From JALOOX01 sp964557955 (GTDB lineage: Bacteria; Desulfobacterota; Syntrophobacteria; Syntrophobacterales; Syntrophobacteraceae): 64,000 bases of DNA. Each line of letters opens with the position of its first letter. Within the stretch, counting starts at the first letter, position 1. Below, one piece after another: positions 1 to 8,480 of the stretch. A program made the translations under genes and the position numbers. Where the stretch lies: positions 10,642-74,641 of the forward strand of contig CAZLCS010000029.1 in assembly GCA_964557955.1 (NCBI GenBank), in the 5' to 3' direction. The notes beneath the pieces were generated by a model. The model searched no databases. It was not told the origin of the DNA and saw only the letters and a program-made list of their open reading frames with translations.

Positions 1-2515
1 CGATGACCGGCATGACGTTATAGTGGGAGAAGATGGGAGATCCGCTCGTGCGATTGAAGGATGCGAGGTTGGCGAGGACTTGCGAATTGTTCCTGCCGGC
101 GGCGTTCACCGGGATGGAGTTGATGGCTGTGAGTGAATCCATCGGGTGCTCCGGGACCCTGATATTGACCAGGTACTGGACCCCGGAGCGCGGATTGAGC
201 CAGTAGTTGGGCTGCACCTGGCTGCTTCCGCTGAGACTCAGCAGCATGGAGTTGGCCGCATCGCGCTGGGTGAGGCCGACCAGGGAAGCCTTGGTTCTGT
301 CGATGTCGAAGTGGATTTCGGGCTGGTCGGCGGGCTGCTGCACACGCAGGTCCACGGCGCCGGGGATACGGCGAATCTTTTCCATGAGCCCGTTTGCGAC
401 GGCACGGTTCCTTTCCCGGTCCCTTCCCACGATCTGGATGTCGAAGGGGGCCGGGAGTCCGAAGTTGATCGTCTGATTCACGATGTCCGCTGGAAGAAAA
501 TAGAAAATCACCCCCGGGAAATCCCGGTTGAGGCGGGCGCGCAGGTCCCGGACATAATCGGCCGTTGTCCGGTGGCCTCGTTTCAGGGAGACGAGAATAT
601 CCGCATCCCTGGTTCCCGTGAGGCCGTTGTCGATGTATGTGAGAGGAATGCCGCCGCTGGGGATCCCGATGTTGTCGAGGATGCCTCCGAGCTCATTGTG
701 TGGGACCACTTCGCGGATGACGCCCTCGACCCGGTCCACGAGCCTTGTGGTCTCTTCGATGCGCATGCCGCCCTGGGCCCGCAGGTGCAGCCGGAACTGG
801 CCCGCGTCCACCGATGGGAAGAAATCCCGGCCCAGGACGGGGACAAGGAGCCACGTTCCCACACAGAAAGCGAGAAAGAGAGTGGCGAAGGCAACGCGGT
901 GCGAAAGCACCCGGCCCAGGGCCCGGCGGTAGCCCTCCCGAAACCTCTCGAAAGCACGCTCGAAGAGTCTTTGCGTTGGGGGGGACGGGTGCGGCTTCAC
1001 ATCGTCGGGATCGACGGCTCCGTGGGCGAGATGCTCGATGTCGCGATAGAACCACATGACCAGCGTCGGGATCAGGGTGCGCGAGAGGACGTAGCTCGTC
1101 AGCATCGCAAACACGACCGCCTCGGCCAGCGGCACAAAGAGATAGCGCGCCACTCCGGTCAGGAAGAACATGGGAACGAATACGATGCAGATGCACAAGG
1201 TAGACACGAAAGCCGGAAGGGCAATCTCCTGCGCTCCATCGAGGATGGCCTGAATGTTGGGCTTCCCCTGAGCCATGTGGCAGTGGATGTTCTCGATGGT
1301 GACCGTGGCGTCGTCCACCAGAATGCCGACAGCCAGGGCCAGCCCCCCCAGGGTCATGAGGTTGATGGTCTCGCCGAGGGCGCTGAGGATGGCCAGGGAG
1401 CTCAAAGCGGAAAGGGGGATCGAAAGGGCGATGATGAAGGTGCTCCGCCACGATCCGAGGAAAAGCAGAATCATGACGGCGGTCAGGCCAGCCGCGACGA
1501 GTCCCTCGATCACGACGCCATTCACCGCTGCCCGGACAAAGATGGATTGGTCCGCAAATTCCCTGGTCTCGATCTCGGGCGGGAGACCGCTCAGAATCCG
1601 GGGCATGGCCTGCTTCACACCGTCGACCACGCTGAGGGTCGAGGCCGAACCGCTCTTGAGAACCGTGAGGAGCACACCGCGCAGACCATCCAGGCGGACA
1701 ACGTTCTGCTGAGGCTGGTAGCCGTCGTGGACCTGCGCCACGTCGCCCACGCGAATCACCGCACCGTTCACAGTCTTGACGGGGAGATCGTTCAGTTCCG
1801 TCAGCACTTCCGGGCTGCTGTTCAGGGAGACATTGTATTCTCTTTCCCCGATCTTGGCCGTACCGCTGGGAAGGATGAAATTCTGGGCGTTGAAGGCGTT
1901 GACCACATCCTGGGGAGCCAGGTTTTTGGCCTGGAGCGCGGCAAGATCGAGATCGACGGCGACGACTCGCGCCCTCCCCCCGTAGGGATACGGAACGGAA
2001 GCCCCCCGCACGGTCATGAGGCCGACCCGGACCTGGGTGAATGCCAGGTCCTGCAGCTCCTGCTCGGAGTGCTTCCTGCTCGCCAGGCTGTATTGCAGGA
2101 TCGGGACCGTTGAAGCATTATAGCGTATGATAATAGGTGGGGTGGTGCCGGCCGGCAGAAAACGCAAAACCGCCTGTCCGCTGGCCGTCATCTGGGCCAC
2201 ACCGTCGGATATGGAGGCGCCGGGCTGGAGAAAAACCTTGATGACGCCCGCCCCGTTGTACGAAGTGGACTCGATGTGCTCGATATCGGCCACCTGGGCG
2301 CTGATGATGCGCTCATGGCTGTAGATGATCCGCTGCTCGATCTCCCTGGCGCTCAGCCCGTTGTAGAGCCAAACGGCGCTCACGACCGGGATGTTGATGC
2401 TCGGAAGGATATCCGTCGGCGTCCGCAGCAGCACGAAAGGGGTCAGCAGCAGAAGTACCAGCGCCGCCACCACGAAGGTGTAGGGGCGGCGGAGAGCGAG
2501 TTGGACGATCCACAT
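1..2515 (-). CDS. RND efflux pump inner-membrane subunit, partial (C-terminus off the left edge)
   Basis: The minus strand is open from an ATG at 2515 to the window edge, giving 838 codons of a family usually about 1,050 residues long. The N-terminus (MWIVQLALRRPY, then a hydrophobic segment and LRTPTDILPSI) is typical of AcrB/CzcA-type resistance-nodulation-division transporters. Around 1260-1330 the protein reads ILVDDATVTIEN, the transmembrane segment with the paired Asp residues used for proton relay. It follows chrA by 25 bases in the same direction, so it is probably the distal gene of the metal/envelope-stress operon. No dedicated membrane-fusion partner is intact nearby. Substrate (metal or drug) cannot be read from the sequence. 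The long plus-strand open frame at 146-2113 is its antisense shadow. Confidence 0.9.
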   Translation of the reverse strand, partial: MWIVQLALRRPYTFVVAALVLLLLTPFVLLRTPTDILPSINIPVVSAVWLYNGLSAREIEQRIIYSHERIISAQVADIEHIESTSYNGAGVIKVFLQPGASISDGVAQMTASGQAVLRFLPAGTTPPIIIRYNASTVPILQYSLASRKHSEQELQDLAFTQVRVGLMTVRGASVPYPYGGRARVVAVDLDLAALQAKNLAPQDVVNAFNAQNFILPSGTAKIGEREYNVSLNSSPEVLTELNDLPVKTVNGAVIRVGDVAQVHDGYQPQQNVVRLDGLRGVLLTVLKSGSASTLSVVDGVKQAMPRILSGLPPEIETREFADQSIFVRAAVNGVVIEGLVAAGLTAVMILLFLGSWRSTFIIALSIPLSALSSLAILSALGETINLMTLGGLALAVGILVDDATVTIENIHCHMAQGKPNIQAILDGAQEIALPAFVSTLCICIVFVPMFFLTGVARYLFVPLAEAVVFAMLTSYVLSRTLIPTLVMWFYRDIEHLAHGAVDPDDVKPHPSPPTQRLFERAFERFREGYRRALGRVLSHRVAFATLFLAFCVGTWLLVPVLGRDFFPSVDAGQFRLHLRAQGGMRIEETTRLVDRVEGVIREVVPHNELGGILDNIGIPSGGIPLTYIDNGLTGTRDADILVSLKRGHRTTADYVRDLRARLNRDFPGVIFYFLPADIVNQTINFGLPAPFDIQIVGRDRERNRAVANGLMEKIRRIPGAVDLRVQQPADQPEIHFDIDRTKASLVGLTQRDAANSMLLSLSGSSQVQPNYWLNPRSGVQYLVNIRVPEHPMDSLTAINSIPVNAAGRNNSQVLANLASFNRTSGSPIFSHYNVMPVI

Positions 2516-2540
2516 CGGTCGAGTCCTTCAGAAAAATTCA

Positions 2541-3758
2541 CTAAAAGGCGAATGCCGATACCGCTGTCCCCGCAAGGACAACCCAGAGAATGTCCACTTT
2601 ATGGTAGAGCGCTGCAAATGCAGCCAGTGCCAGAGCCGCATGGGCCCAGGTCCACTGGACGTTCAGTCCGAAACGGATGGTGACGGAAAGGAGCAGGCCT
2701 ACAAACGAGCACAGAATTCCGCCGATGGCACTTGTGAACCAGGGCGATGAGCGCATCCGGTCAAACCAGGGGGCAACCCCGACCACAATGAGAAAGGAAG
2801 GCAGGAAGATGGCGATGGTCGCGACGAGGGCCCCAGGGAGGCCGTGCACCAGGTAGCCCACAAAGGTTGCCGTGATCACGATGGGGCCTGGCGTGAACTG
2901 ACCGAGAACGATCCCGTTGAGAAACGTCGGGCCGTCCATCCAGGAACGGACCTCGACGATCTCGTGGAACATGAGGGGCACGGAGCCAAACCCGCCGCCG
3001 AAAGCTATGAGATCGATCCTGGCCATGAGCACAGCAAGATGGAAAAGCTCCTTTCGGAAAAAGAGGAGCAGGGCCAGTCCCGCGGCGGAAGCAAGGAGAA
3101 GGAGCAGCAGCGGGTGAATCGTAGGCGGCATCTGGCTCGAATGGTGGACACTGCGAGAGCCGGCTTGCCTCCCGTCCAGCAGCATTCCAAGTAGAGCGGC
3201 CAGGAGAATGATGAAGACTGGGTTCGCCTTGAGCCAGAAGAGCGCTGCAGCAATCAGAGCGAGAGATACGCTTTTCCAGTTCTTGAGGGAGATCTTTCCG
3301 AAGGACAGGGTCGCATTGGCAGCAACGGCCACGATAACGGCCTGCAGGCCGCTGAATATGGATACCACTGCCGGGAGCTGGTGGGTGCGCGCGTAACCGA
3401 AGGAAAGGGCCAGCATCAGGACGAAGGCCGGCAGGATGAATCCGATGTAGCTTGCCGCCGCGCCGAGTACGCCACGAGCTTTTAAGCCTACGAATGCAGC
3501 CGTCTGCATGGCGGTTGCCCCCGGGATCGTCTGGCAAAGGGCCACGCCATCCTGGAAGGAATCGCCGTCCAGCCACTTTTCCTGCCCCACGGCCATCCTG
3601 CGGACATAAGGGATCATGGCGGGACCGCCGAAAGCGGTGATCCCCAGCCGGAGAAAGGAGCCAAAGAGAAGCATAAGCGATGGAGGAGGACTGCCGCAGG
3701 GAGCCGAATCGATCTTCAAGAGCACACTATTCCTTTCTCGACGACGAATGCGCACCAT
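2541..3758 (-). CDS. chrA: ChrA-family chromate/anion transporter, two-domain form
   Basis: 405 residues with two homologous CHR halves. The first carries LFGSFLRLGITAFGGPA near the N-terminus, the second IDLIAFGGGFGSVPLM about 200 residues later, each followed by a PG motif (TIPGA, FTPGP) and several membrane helices. This is the duplicated architecture of ChrA proteins, which export chromate or related oxyanions across the inner membrane. The start is the ATG at 3758, preceded by AAGGTGG at good spacing. The frame stays open to 4040, but that extension overlaps the upstream gene and has no membrane character. It lies 29 bases downstream of the MacA/MacB chimera. True substrate is uncertain because many family members are not chromate specific. 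Confidence 0.88.
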   Translation of the reverse strand: MVRIRRRERNSVLLKIDSAPCGSPPPSLMLLFGSFLRLGITAFGGPAMIPYVRRMAVGQEKWLDGDSFQDGVALCQTIPGATAMQTAAFVGLKARGVLGAAASYIGFILPAFVLMLALSFGYARTHQLPAVVSIFSGLQAVIVAVAANATLSFGKISLKNWKSVSLALIAAALFWLKANPVFIILLAALLGMLLDGRQAGSRSVHHSSQMPPTIHPLLLLLLASAAGLALLLFFRKELFHLAVLMARIDLIAFGGGFGSVPLMFHEIVEVRSWMDGPTFLNGIVLGQFTPGPIVITATFVGYLVHGLPGALVATIAIFLPSFLIVVGVAPWFDRMRSSPWFTSAIGGILCSFVGLLLSVTIRFGLNVQWTWAHAALALAAFAALYHKVDILWVVLAGTAVSAFAF

Positions 3759-3787
3759 GTTGCTTACCACCTTCTGTCGATTCAAAA

Positions 3788-4630
3788 TCATTCCGCGCGC
3801 AAAGCCTCGATGGGCTCCAGACCAGCGGTCCGTGAAGCGGGATACATTCCGAAGAAAACCCCCAGTATTGCTGAAAACCCAAAAGCCATGGCGGTTGAAG
3901 GCCAGGAGATCAGGGTTTCCCAGTATCCCAGGGCAGACAGCCCATACGCGCATCCAATTCCCACAAGGACGCCCGTTGCCCCGCCGGTTCCCGCCAACAG
4001 AACCGACTCGATGAGAAACTGCACCCGAATGTCCCGGCACCGTGCGCCAAGAACCCGCCGAAGCCCAGCCTCGTTGACGGCAAGCTCCTTTGCGGCGATA
4101 TCCAGGGCATCCTGGCTGACGGCGCGGCTCACGATGAGCTCTTTATGCCTCTGGAGCTGCACTTCCGCGAGCTTGAGTCGCGCCTGAACGTCTTCGATTC
4201 TGGCTTCAGCCACGGCAAGCTCGGCTTTGTTGCGCTCAACCCTCGCGGTGAGGTCTTCCTTTTCGAGTTCTGCTATGACCTGGTCCTTCTTGACGAAATC
4301 CCCGATATTGGCGTAGAGCCGTATCACTTTGCCCGAGATGCGCGCCCCGACCTTCACTTCGGAGCCCACCTGCGATTTGACGGCGCCCGTAGCCAAGACA
4401 GTTGACGAGAAATCCCTGCGGATGGCCCTCGTGGTTGCGGGACCTGTCGGTTCCACATTCTTTGTGGTGGGCGCGTAATTCCACCATCCGACCCCGCTTA
4501 AGGCGAGCACGAGGAGAACCAACAGGATGATCAAACGACGGGATTTCTTCTTCCTTGCAAAGCACCTTCCAGTTTCTCGTCGATGAAGAAAAACGCCTTG
4601 TTCACTCCGGCCCTTCCCCCGTCCTGCCAT
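3788..4630 (-). CDS. Chimeric MacA-like adaptor fused in frame to the C-terminus of a MacB-like ABC permease
   Basis: 280 residues. Residues about 31-50 form a membrane anchor. Residues 60-190 are a MacA/HlyD-type periplasmic adaptor: the lipoyl-like half with VGARISGKV and DFVKKDQVIAELE, then the start of the alpha-hairpin. At about residue 190 (near base 4060) the sequence changes to the last 90 residues of a MacB/FtsX-type permease: LGARCRDI, two hydrophobic segments, GVFFGMYPASRTA and the terminal PIEALRAE. The adaptor's second half and the permease's ATPase, periplasmic and first membrane parts are absent. The simplest reading is a deletion that joined two neighbouring genes without breaking the frame. 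The product is unlikely to work as either parent. It overlaps the upstream sensor gene by 29 bases; the start is the only in-frame ATG. Confidence 0.8.
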   Translation of the reverse strand: MAGRGKGRSEQGVFLHRRETGRCFARKKKSRRLIILLVLLVLALSGVGWWNYAPTTKNVEPTGPATTRAIRRDFSSTVLATGAVKSQVGSEVKVGARISGKVIRLYANIGDFVKKDQVIAELEKEDLTARVERNKAELAVAEARIEDVQARLKLAEVQLQRHKELIVSRAVSQDALDIAAKELAVNEAGLRRVLGARCRDIRVQFLIESVLLAGTGGATGVLVGIGCAYGLSALGYWETLISWPSTAMAFGFSAILGVFFGMYPASRTAGLEPIEALRAE

Positions 4631-5105
4631 GCTCGAAGGATTTCATCCAGGGCGGGCATGCTTGCGCGCTGGTTCCGATGCGCGCCTTGATGAGATCGAA
4701 AAAGCGGACTCGCTGCTCAGAGGTCAGGATTGAGCTCTCCTGAAGAAAATGGTCAATCACCCGTTCCTGAACCGCTCCCTGCAGTCGATGAATCTCTGCC
4801 TGCCTTTTTTCTATCTCCTCATGATCGGGAGGTGCCGCACCCAAGTGATCGATGAGCTCGATCTGCCTTGCCTTGATCTCCAGTCCCAACTCCTGAAGAC
4901 GTGCATGGAACCTCTTCCGCTCCGCCTCGAACCGTATACGCTGATCGGACGTAAGGTCGAGCTGCAGGAAAAGCGGTCCTCTGGGAGCCTGCGACTGATC
5001 CACCCCGGACAGCCAGGGCAGCTTGTAGATCGCGTATGTCGCAATAAAAACGAGGTTCAAAGCGACCGAGGCGATCACGAGGATTTGCTTCATGTTCCCA
5101 TTCAT
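4602..5105 (-). CDS. Periplasmic heavy-metal/envelope-stress sensor (CnrX/Spy-like)
   Basis: 167 residues with one N-terminal membrane segment (ILVIASVALNLVFIATYAIY) and a long, charged, helical periplasmic part. Two LTSDQRIRF/LTSEQRVRF motifs match the helical-hairpin family that includes CnrX, ZraP, Spy and CpxP, which sense metals or misfolded proteins in the periplasm. The ATG at 5105 has AGAAGGA at usable spacing; an ATG at 5114 is closer to it. The gene sits directly after an anti-sigma factor and an ECF sigma factor, the arrangement of cnrYXH-type regulation, so it probably tunes release of the sigma factor. The metal ligand set is not obvious; few His residues are present. Confidence 0.75.
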   Translation of the reverse strand: MNGNMKQILVIASVALNLVFIATYAIYKLPWLSGVDQSQAPRGPLFLQLDLTSDQRIRFEAERKRFHARLQELGLEIKARQIELIDHLGAAPPDHEEIEKRQAEIHRLQGAVQERVIDHFLQESSILTSEQRVRFFDLIKARIGTSAQACPPWMKSFEHGRTGEGPE

Positions 5106-5122
5106 GATCCACATTTCCTTCT

Positions 5123-5623
5123 CTAATCGTTCGCCGCCAGGGAGAGATAGGCGGAACCCAGCGATGTCGGCGGAGTGGGGCTGAACCACTCGAACCCGTC
5201 CAGGCTCTCTGTTTCCGCAACAGATGCTCGCTGATTTCCCGAAAGGGAAAGCTCTCTGCTCATGAACATCCCGAGGAGACAGGCCATGAGAGCCACGGTG
5301 CAGGCGGCCACCCGCATGGGAACCGATAGATCGAGAAGCCATTGAAGCGGTTGCCATTTGAGGGGAAAGAAGGATTTCCTCTTATCGGTAAAAGGCGCCA
5401 TTCTCCTCGCTTCTGCCATGACCCGAGCAGAAAACCCCTCCGGCAGCGGGGGAACGCTCAGGCTATCGAGTATGTTTCCAACCGCCCGGATGCACTCGAC
5501 CTGGCTGCGGCAAGCAGGGCAGGCACTGAGATGCTCGTCGATCTCACGCCGGAGATTTGCCGGCATCTCTTCATCCACGTATGCATTCAGGCGGGATGGG
5601 AGCATCCTGCAGTTCATGGCCAT
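5123..5623 (-). CDS. Zinc-finger anti-sigma factor (ZAS type)
   Basis: 166 residues. The N-terminus holds the zf-HC2 signature: conserved Cys in NCRML, then HLSACPAC giving the H-x3-C-x2-C zinc site at about residues 28-35. A single membrane segment lies around residues 105-120 (MRVAACTVALMACLLGMFM), leaving a short periplasmic tail. These proteins bind and silence the ECF sigma factor encoded just upstream and release it on an envelope signal. It is followed after 17 bases by the periplasmic sensor, so sigma, anti-sigma and sensor are probably co-transcribed. Confidence 0.88.
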   Translation of the reverse strand: MAMNCRMLPSRLNAYVDEEMPANLRREIDEHLSACPACRSQVECIRAVGNILDSLSVPPLPEGFSARVMAEARRMAPFTDKRKSFFPLKWQPLQWLLDLSVPMRVAACTVALMACLLGMFMSRELSLSGNQRASVAETESLDGFEWFSPTPPTSLGSAYLSLAAND

Positions 5624-5683
5624 CTCCTTTCAAAGGCATAAACGAACGAGAAGCCAAAAACCCCCGCTCCAAAACCAGTTTTT

Positions 5684-6229
5684 CTATTTTTGTTGGAGAT
5701 GGGACAAAAGAGCTTGAAGGGAGGTTCTTGCGCGGCTGATAAGGCCTTCGACCGCTTTGGGCGAGACACCGAGAATCGGAGCAATCTCGGCATAACTCAA
5801 TCCCTCATAGTGCCTGAGGATCATGGCAGCTTTCTGGTTGGGTGGGAGGGCAGAGAGCGCTGCATGGACTTCAGCTCCCCGCTCTCTTTCGACGAGGACA
5901 TCTGAGGGATCGGGCGATGGGTCTACCGCCTCCGGAGCATCCTGTAGTCTCGTGGGTTGCTTTTTGCGGGTACGGTCGATGCAAAGGCGGGTAAGGGTGC
6001 GGTAAAAATAGGTGCGAAACGTTGCAGTGGCTCGATAACGGGGAGCAGCCTCCAAAATCTTGAGAAAAGCGGCCTGGACGATATCCTCGGACTCCATCGA
6101 GTCGCCAAGAAACCGGTGAGCCGTCTTCCAGGCAAGGGCCTGGTAGCGCCAAACGAGCTCGCTGAACGCATCGAGGTTCCCGCTGGCAACGGATTGCATG
6201 AGCTGTTCATCGGTCGCCTCTTTCAACAT
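5684..6229 (-). CDS. ECF-family RNA polymerase sigma factor
   Basis: 181 residues from the ATG at 6229. Region 2 is seen as AFSELVWRYQALAWKTAHRF with ESEDIVQAAFLKILE, and region 4 as LPPNQKAAMILRHYEGLSYAEIAPILGV followed by the AVEGLISRAR helix, the standard sigma2/sigma4 layout. The frame extends to 6397 without obvious homology. The GAGGAG before the ATG is almost adjacent to it, so the TTG one codon later could be the true start. It lies 60 bases upstream of the zinc-finger anti-sigma gene. It probably directs transcription of this efflux block and of itself; no matching promoter motif was assigned. Confidence 0.88.
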   Translation of the reverse strand: MLKEATDEQLMQSVASGNLDAFSELVWRYQALAWKTAHRFLGDSMESEDIVQAAFLKILEAAPRYRATATFRTYFYRTLTRLCIDRTRKKQPTRLQDAPEAVDPSPDPSDVLVERERGAEVHAALSALPPNQKAAMILRHYEGLSYAEIAPILGVSPKAVEGLISRARTSLQALLSHLQQK

Positions 6230-6321
6230 CTCCTCATTGCGCTCAAAGATGTATCCTCGCGGCAGAATCGCCGTTCCCAGGCCTGATCGCGCCGAGTTGA
6301 AGCCCATTCCTTCGCTGGAGC

Positions 6322-7059
6322 TCAGACGATCCACTTTCTGTGAATGTTCCTCAAGCTGATGGCGAACAGAACGACGCAGAACCCGGCGATGACGCAAAAA
6401 TCCAAGCCAAGGGGCATGATGCTCTTCCCATGTACCGCGCCATGGAGAATGTCGGCTCCATAGGTGAGTGGGAGCAGATAAGACAGGGGACGCAGAAGGT
6501 CCGGAAGAGACTCGACCGGAAAGAACAGCCCGCAGAGAAAGATCATCGGAAAGCGGAAAAAGTTGGAAAACGTCTGCGCCTCAAAAACCTCACTGACTGA
6601 AACCGCGATGAAAAGGCCCAGGAAGGTCGAGACGATCGCGATCAATACAATCGCCGGCAATAGGGTCATCCAGGCAACCCGGGAGAGGTCGGCCAGGAAT
6701 AGGGCCAGGATGATGGGGACGAATGCGTTGGCCACCCCGAAAAGAATGGCGCCGCTTGTTTTGGCCAGCATGAGGAGCCCCAGTGGAATCGGGGCGAGCA
6801 GCAAACGCTCGAACGACCGGTTCTTTTTCTCGAACGTCACGGTCACCGCCAGCATGGAGGTGGTCCCGAAGAGAACAGAAATCGCGATCACACCGGGGAG
6901 CAGCGTGAGAATACTGTCCAGTCCCCCGCCGGATTTGATGAAGAACATGCCGGTCCAGGCCACAGGAAACATGAGCCCCCAGCTGATGTTCGGCGGCTTG
7001 AGATAATAGGCCCGCATATCTTTCAGCATGATGTTCCAGAAAGCAATCCAGCGCTTCAC
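6322..7059 (-). CDS. ABC-2 type exporter, membrane subunit
   Basis: 245 residues with about six hydrophobic segments and the ABC-2 permease pattern: an N-terminal segment ending at LMFPVAWTGMFF, a conserved TFEKKNRSFERLLLAPI loop, and a final FPMIFLCGLFFPVESLPDLLRPLSYLLPLTY motif that is diagnostic for DrrB/NodJ-like permeases. Its start overlaps the stop of the ATPase gene by 4 bases (ATGA-type junction), so the two are translationally coupled and form one exporter. The substrate is unknown; the neighbouring ArsR regulator and Cys-rich protein make a role in metal or envelope stress plausible but unproved. Confidence 0.88.
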   Translation of the reverse strand: MKRWIAFWNIMLKDMRAYYLKPPNISWGLMFPVAWTGMFFIKSGGGLDSILTLLPGVIAISVLFGTTSMLAVTVTFEKKNRSFERLLLAPIPLGLLMLAKTSGAILFGVANAFVPIILALFLADLSRVAWMTLLPAIVLIAIVSTFLGLFIAVSVSEVFEAQTFSNFFRFPMIFLCGLFFPVESLPDLLRPLSYLLPLTYGADILHGAVHGKSIMPLGLDFCVIAGFCVVLFAISLRNIHRKWIV

Positions 7060-8066
7060 GAACCGCCTCCCGATTTTTCCTTTTCCCTCTTCATTGCATC
7101 CAGCTCGATACCGCTCACCTGAACAAACACCTCCTCCAATGAAAGCCTGATCCTGCGGATTTCGGCAATTTCGGCTCCCTGGTCCTCAATGAAACGCAAG
7201 AGCGGGCTGACGCTGATGGATTCCGAGGACTCAACGCGGACCTGTTCCCTAGTAGCAGCTTTAAACTCCAGATGGGGGAAGGCCGCCGCGAGTCGGCTGC
7301 ACAGGTCACTCTCAGCGTTCAGAACAGAAATGACTATTGCTTTCCTCTCCCGGATCGGTTGCAGCAGGTTCGCAATGGCATCCGCCCGCACAACGCGCCC
7401 TCTCACGATGAAGGCGATCCGCTGACAGAGCCGTTCAGCCTCCTCAATGTAATGGGTGGTGAGGAAGATCGTTGTCCCCGCGCGGTGAAGGTCGCCAATC
7501 AGCTGCCTGATCTGTCGCGCACTGCCCACATCGATACCCGTGGTGGGCTCATCCATGAAAAGGATTCGGGGAGAGTGAATGATGCCGGCCGCTATGGTCA
7601 GCTTGCGTTTCATGCCCTTGGAGTATCCGCCGAACTTCCGATGCGCCGCTTCCTGCAATCCGAAATCTTTCAGCAGTTCTCCCGCCCGCTCCTGGCGTTC
7701 TTTCTTGCGCATACCATAAAGCGAAGCGCAGAAGCAGAGGTTGTCAAAACCCGACAACTCGGGGTAGAGGTTGCTTTCATCAGGAATAACTCCGATCATG
7801 TGTTGCGCTGCTTTAGGGTTCCTGGTGCAATCCATGCCCGCGATCCTGATGGCTCCCGAGTCAGGCCTTGCAAGCCCTGTCAGTATGTTGATGGTCGTGG
7901 TTTTGCCCGCACCATTGGGTCCGAGGAAGCCGAAGAGCTCTCCCTCATGCACTTCGAAGGATATCCCGTCAACGGCTGTGACTGCATTGAACTTCTTGGT
8001 CAGCTGATCCACGACGATCAGCGCATCGGCAGGTTTCGCCTGCGATATTGCTCGATCATCGCCCAT
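7056..8066 (-). CDS. ABC exporter ATP-binding subunit (DrrA/CcmA type)
   Basis: 336 residues. Walker A is GPNGAGKTT, the Q-loop region follows DESNLYPELSG, the signature is YSKGMKRKL, Walker B is ILFMDEPTTGID, and the H-loop is LTTHY, all in the usual order within the first 230 residues. The remaining 100 residues are the regulatory tail seen in drug and polysaccharide exporters of this class. The ATG at 8066 is preceded by GGGGAGG at 5 bases. It is coupled to the downstream permease gene. Energises export by the ABC-2 partner. Confidence 0.92.
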   Translation of the reverse strand: MGDDRAISQAKPADALIVVDQLTKKFNAVTAVDGISFEVHEGELFGFLGPNGAGKTTTINILTGLARPDSGAIRIAGMDCTRNPKAAQHMIGVIPDESNLYPELSGFDNLCFCASLYGMRKKERQERAGELLKDFGLQEAAHRKFGGYSKGMKRKLTIAAGIIHSPRILFMDEPTTGIDVGSARQIRQLIGDLHRAGTTIFLTTHYIEEAERLCQRIAFIVRGRVVRADAIANLLQPIRERKAIVISVLNAESDLCSRLAAAFPHLEFKAATREQVRVESSESISVSPLLRFIEDQGAEIAEIRRIRLSLEEVFVQVSGIELDAMKREKEKSGGGS

Positions 8067-8293
8067 GACTGCCTCCCCGTATGCAGCGGTCGGGCTGGGT
8101 GCCGGCTTGCCGCTGGAGACATGAGCTCATTCCTCTGCTCCCTCTGAAAAGGATGCGACAGCGGGCAGGCCACCTCCTTCCTTTGCGAGTTGGGAATGGG
8201 TGAATGAAGGAACCCCCGTGCGAAAATGGCTCACTCCTAACATTTTGACCCCATCTTGCACTTCCGCTTTCCCGACTCACCCATCCCCCCATC

Positions 8294-8349
8294 CACCGAT
8301 TCACCGATTCACCGATTCACCGACTCACCGATTCACCGACTCACCGACT
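8294..8349. repeat. 8-bp tandem repeat, seven units
   Basis: Seven consecutive 8-base units of CACCGATT or CACCGACT (order TTT-C-T-C-C in the variable position). The array lies in the gap between the ABC ATPase gene and the small Cys-rich gene, ending 5 bases from the latter's stop codon. Being a multiple of 8, changes in copy number would not preserve a reading frame, but no gene crosses it. Confidence 0.95.
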
Positions 8350-8354
8350 CCCCC

Positions 8355-8480
8355 CTACTTCTTTTCATCCTCGCAAGGATGATCCTTCCCCTCACCATGG
8401 CACTCCTTGATTTGCTCGGGAGTGCACTCCTCGGGCTTTCCCTTGAGCTTCTGAGGTTGCTCGCAGCCGCATTTACACAT
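8355..8480 (-). CDS. 41-residue Cys/His-rich small protein, putative metal binder
   Basis: A 41-codon frame on the minus strand beginning MCKCGCEQPQKLKG and ending CEDEKK. It has six Cys (positions 2, 4, 6, 19, 27, 36) and two His (28, 34), a composition that suggests metal or redox binding. AAAGGAGGTGAAG precedes the ATG, a near-perfect ribosome-binding site placed 4-9 bases away, which makes translation very likely. The ATG lies 8 bases inside the end of the ArsR gene, so the two are coupled. I do not recognise a named family; metallochaperone or metal-sequestering peptide is inference from composition and context. Confidence 0.78.
   Translation of the reverse strand: MCKCGCEQPQKLKGKPEECTPEQIKECHGEGKDHPCEDEKK

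Noticed and set aside
693..1451. 252-codon minus-strand frame inside the RND gene
   Set aside because: Out of frame with the transporter and of low-complexity composition (His, Arg, Gly, Pro rich), typical of GC-rich shadows.
146..2113. 655-codon plus-strand open frame
   Set aside because: It is antisense to the RND transporter, whose opposite frame gives clear family motifs; the 655-residue product has none.
3759..4040. Extended N-terminus of ChrA
   Set aside because: The extension overlaps the upstream gene in another frame, lacks membrane character, and the ATG at 3758 has a good ribosome-binding site.
8067..8354. CRISPR-like array at the 8-bp repeats
   Set aside because: Units are contiguous 8-mers without spacers; it is a simple minisatellite.
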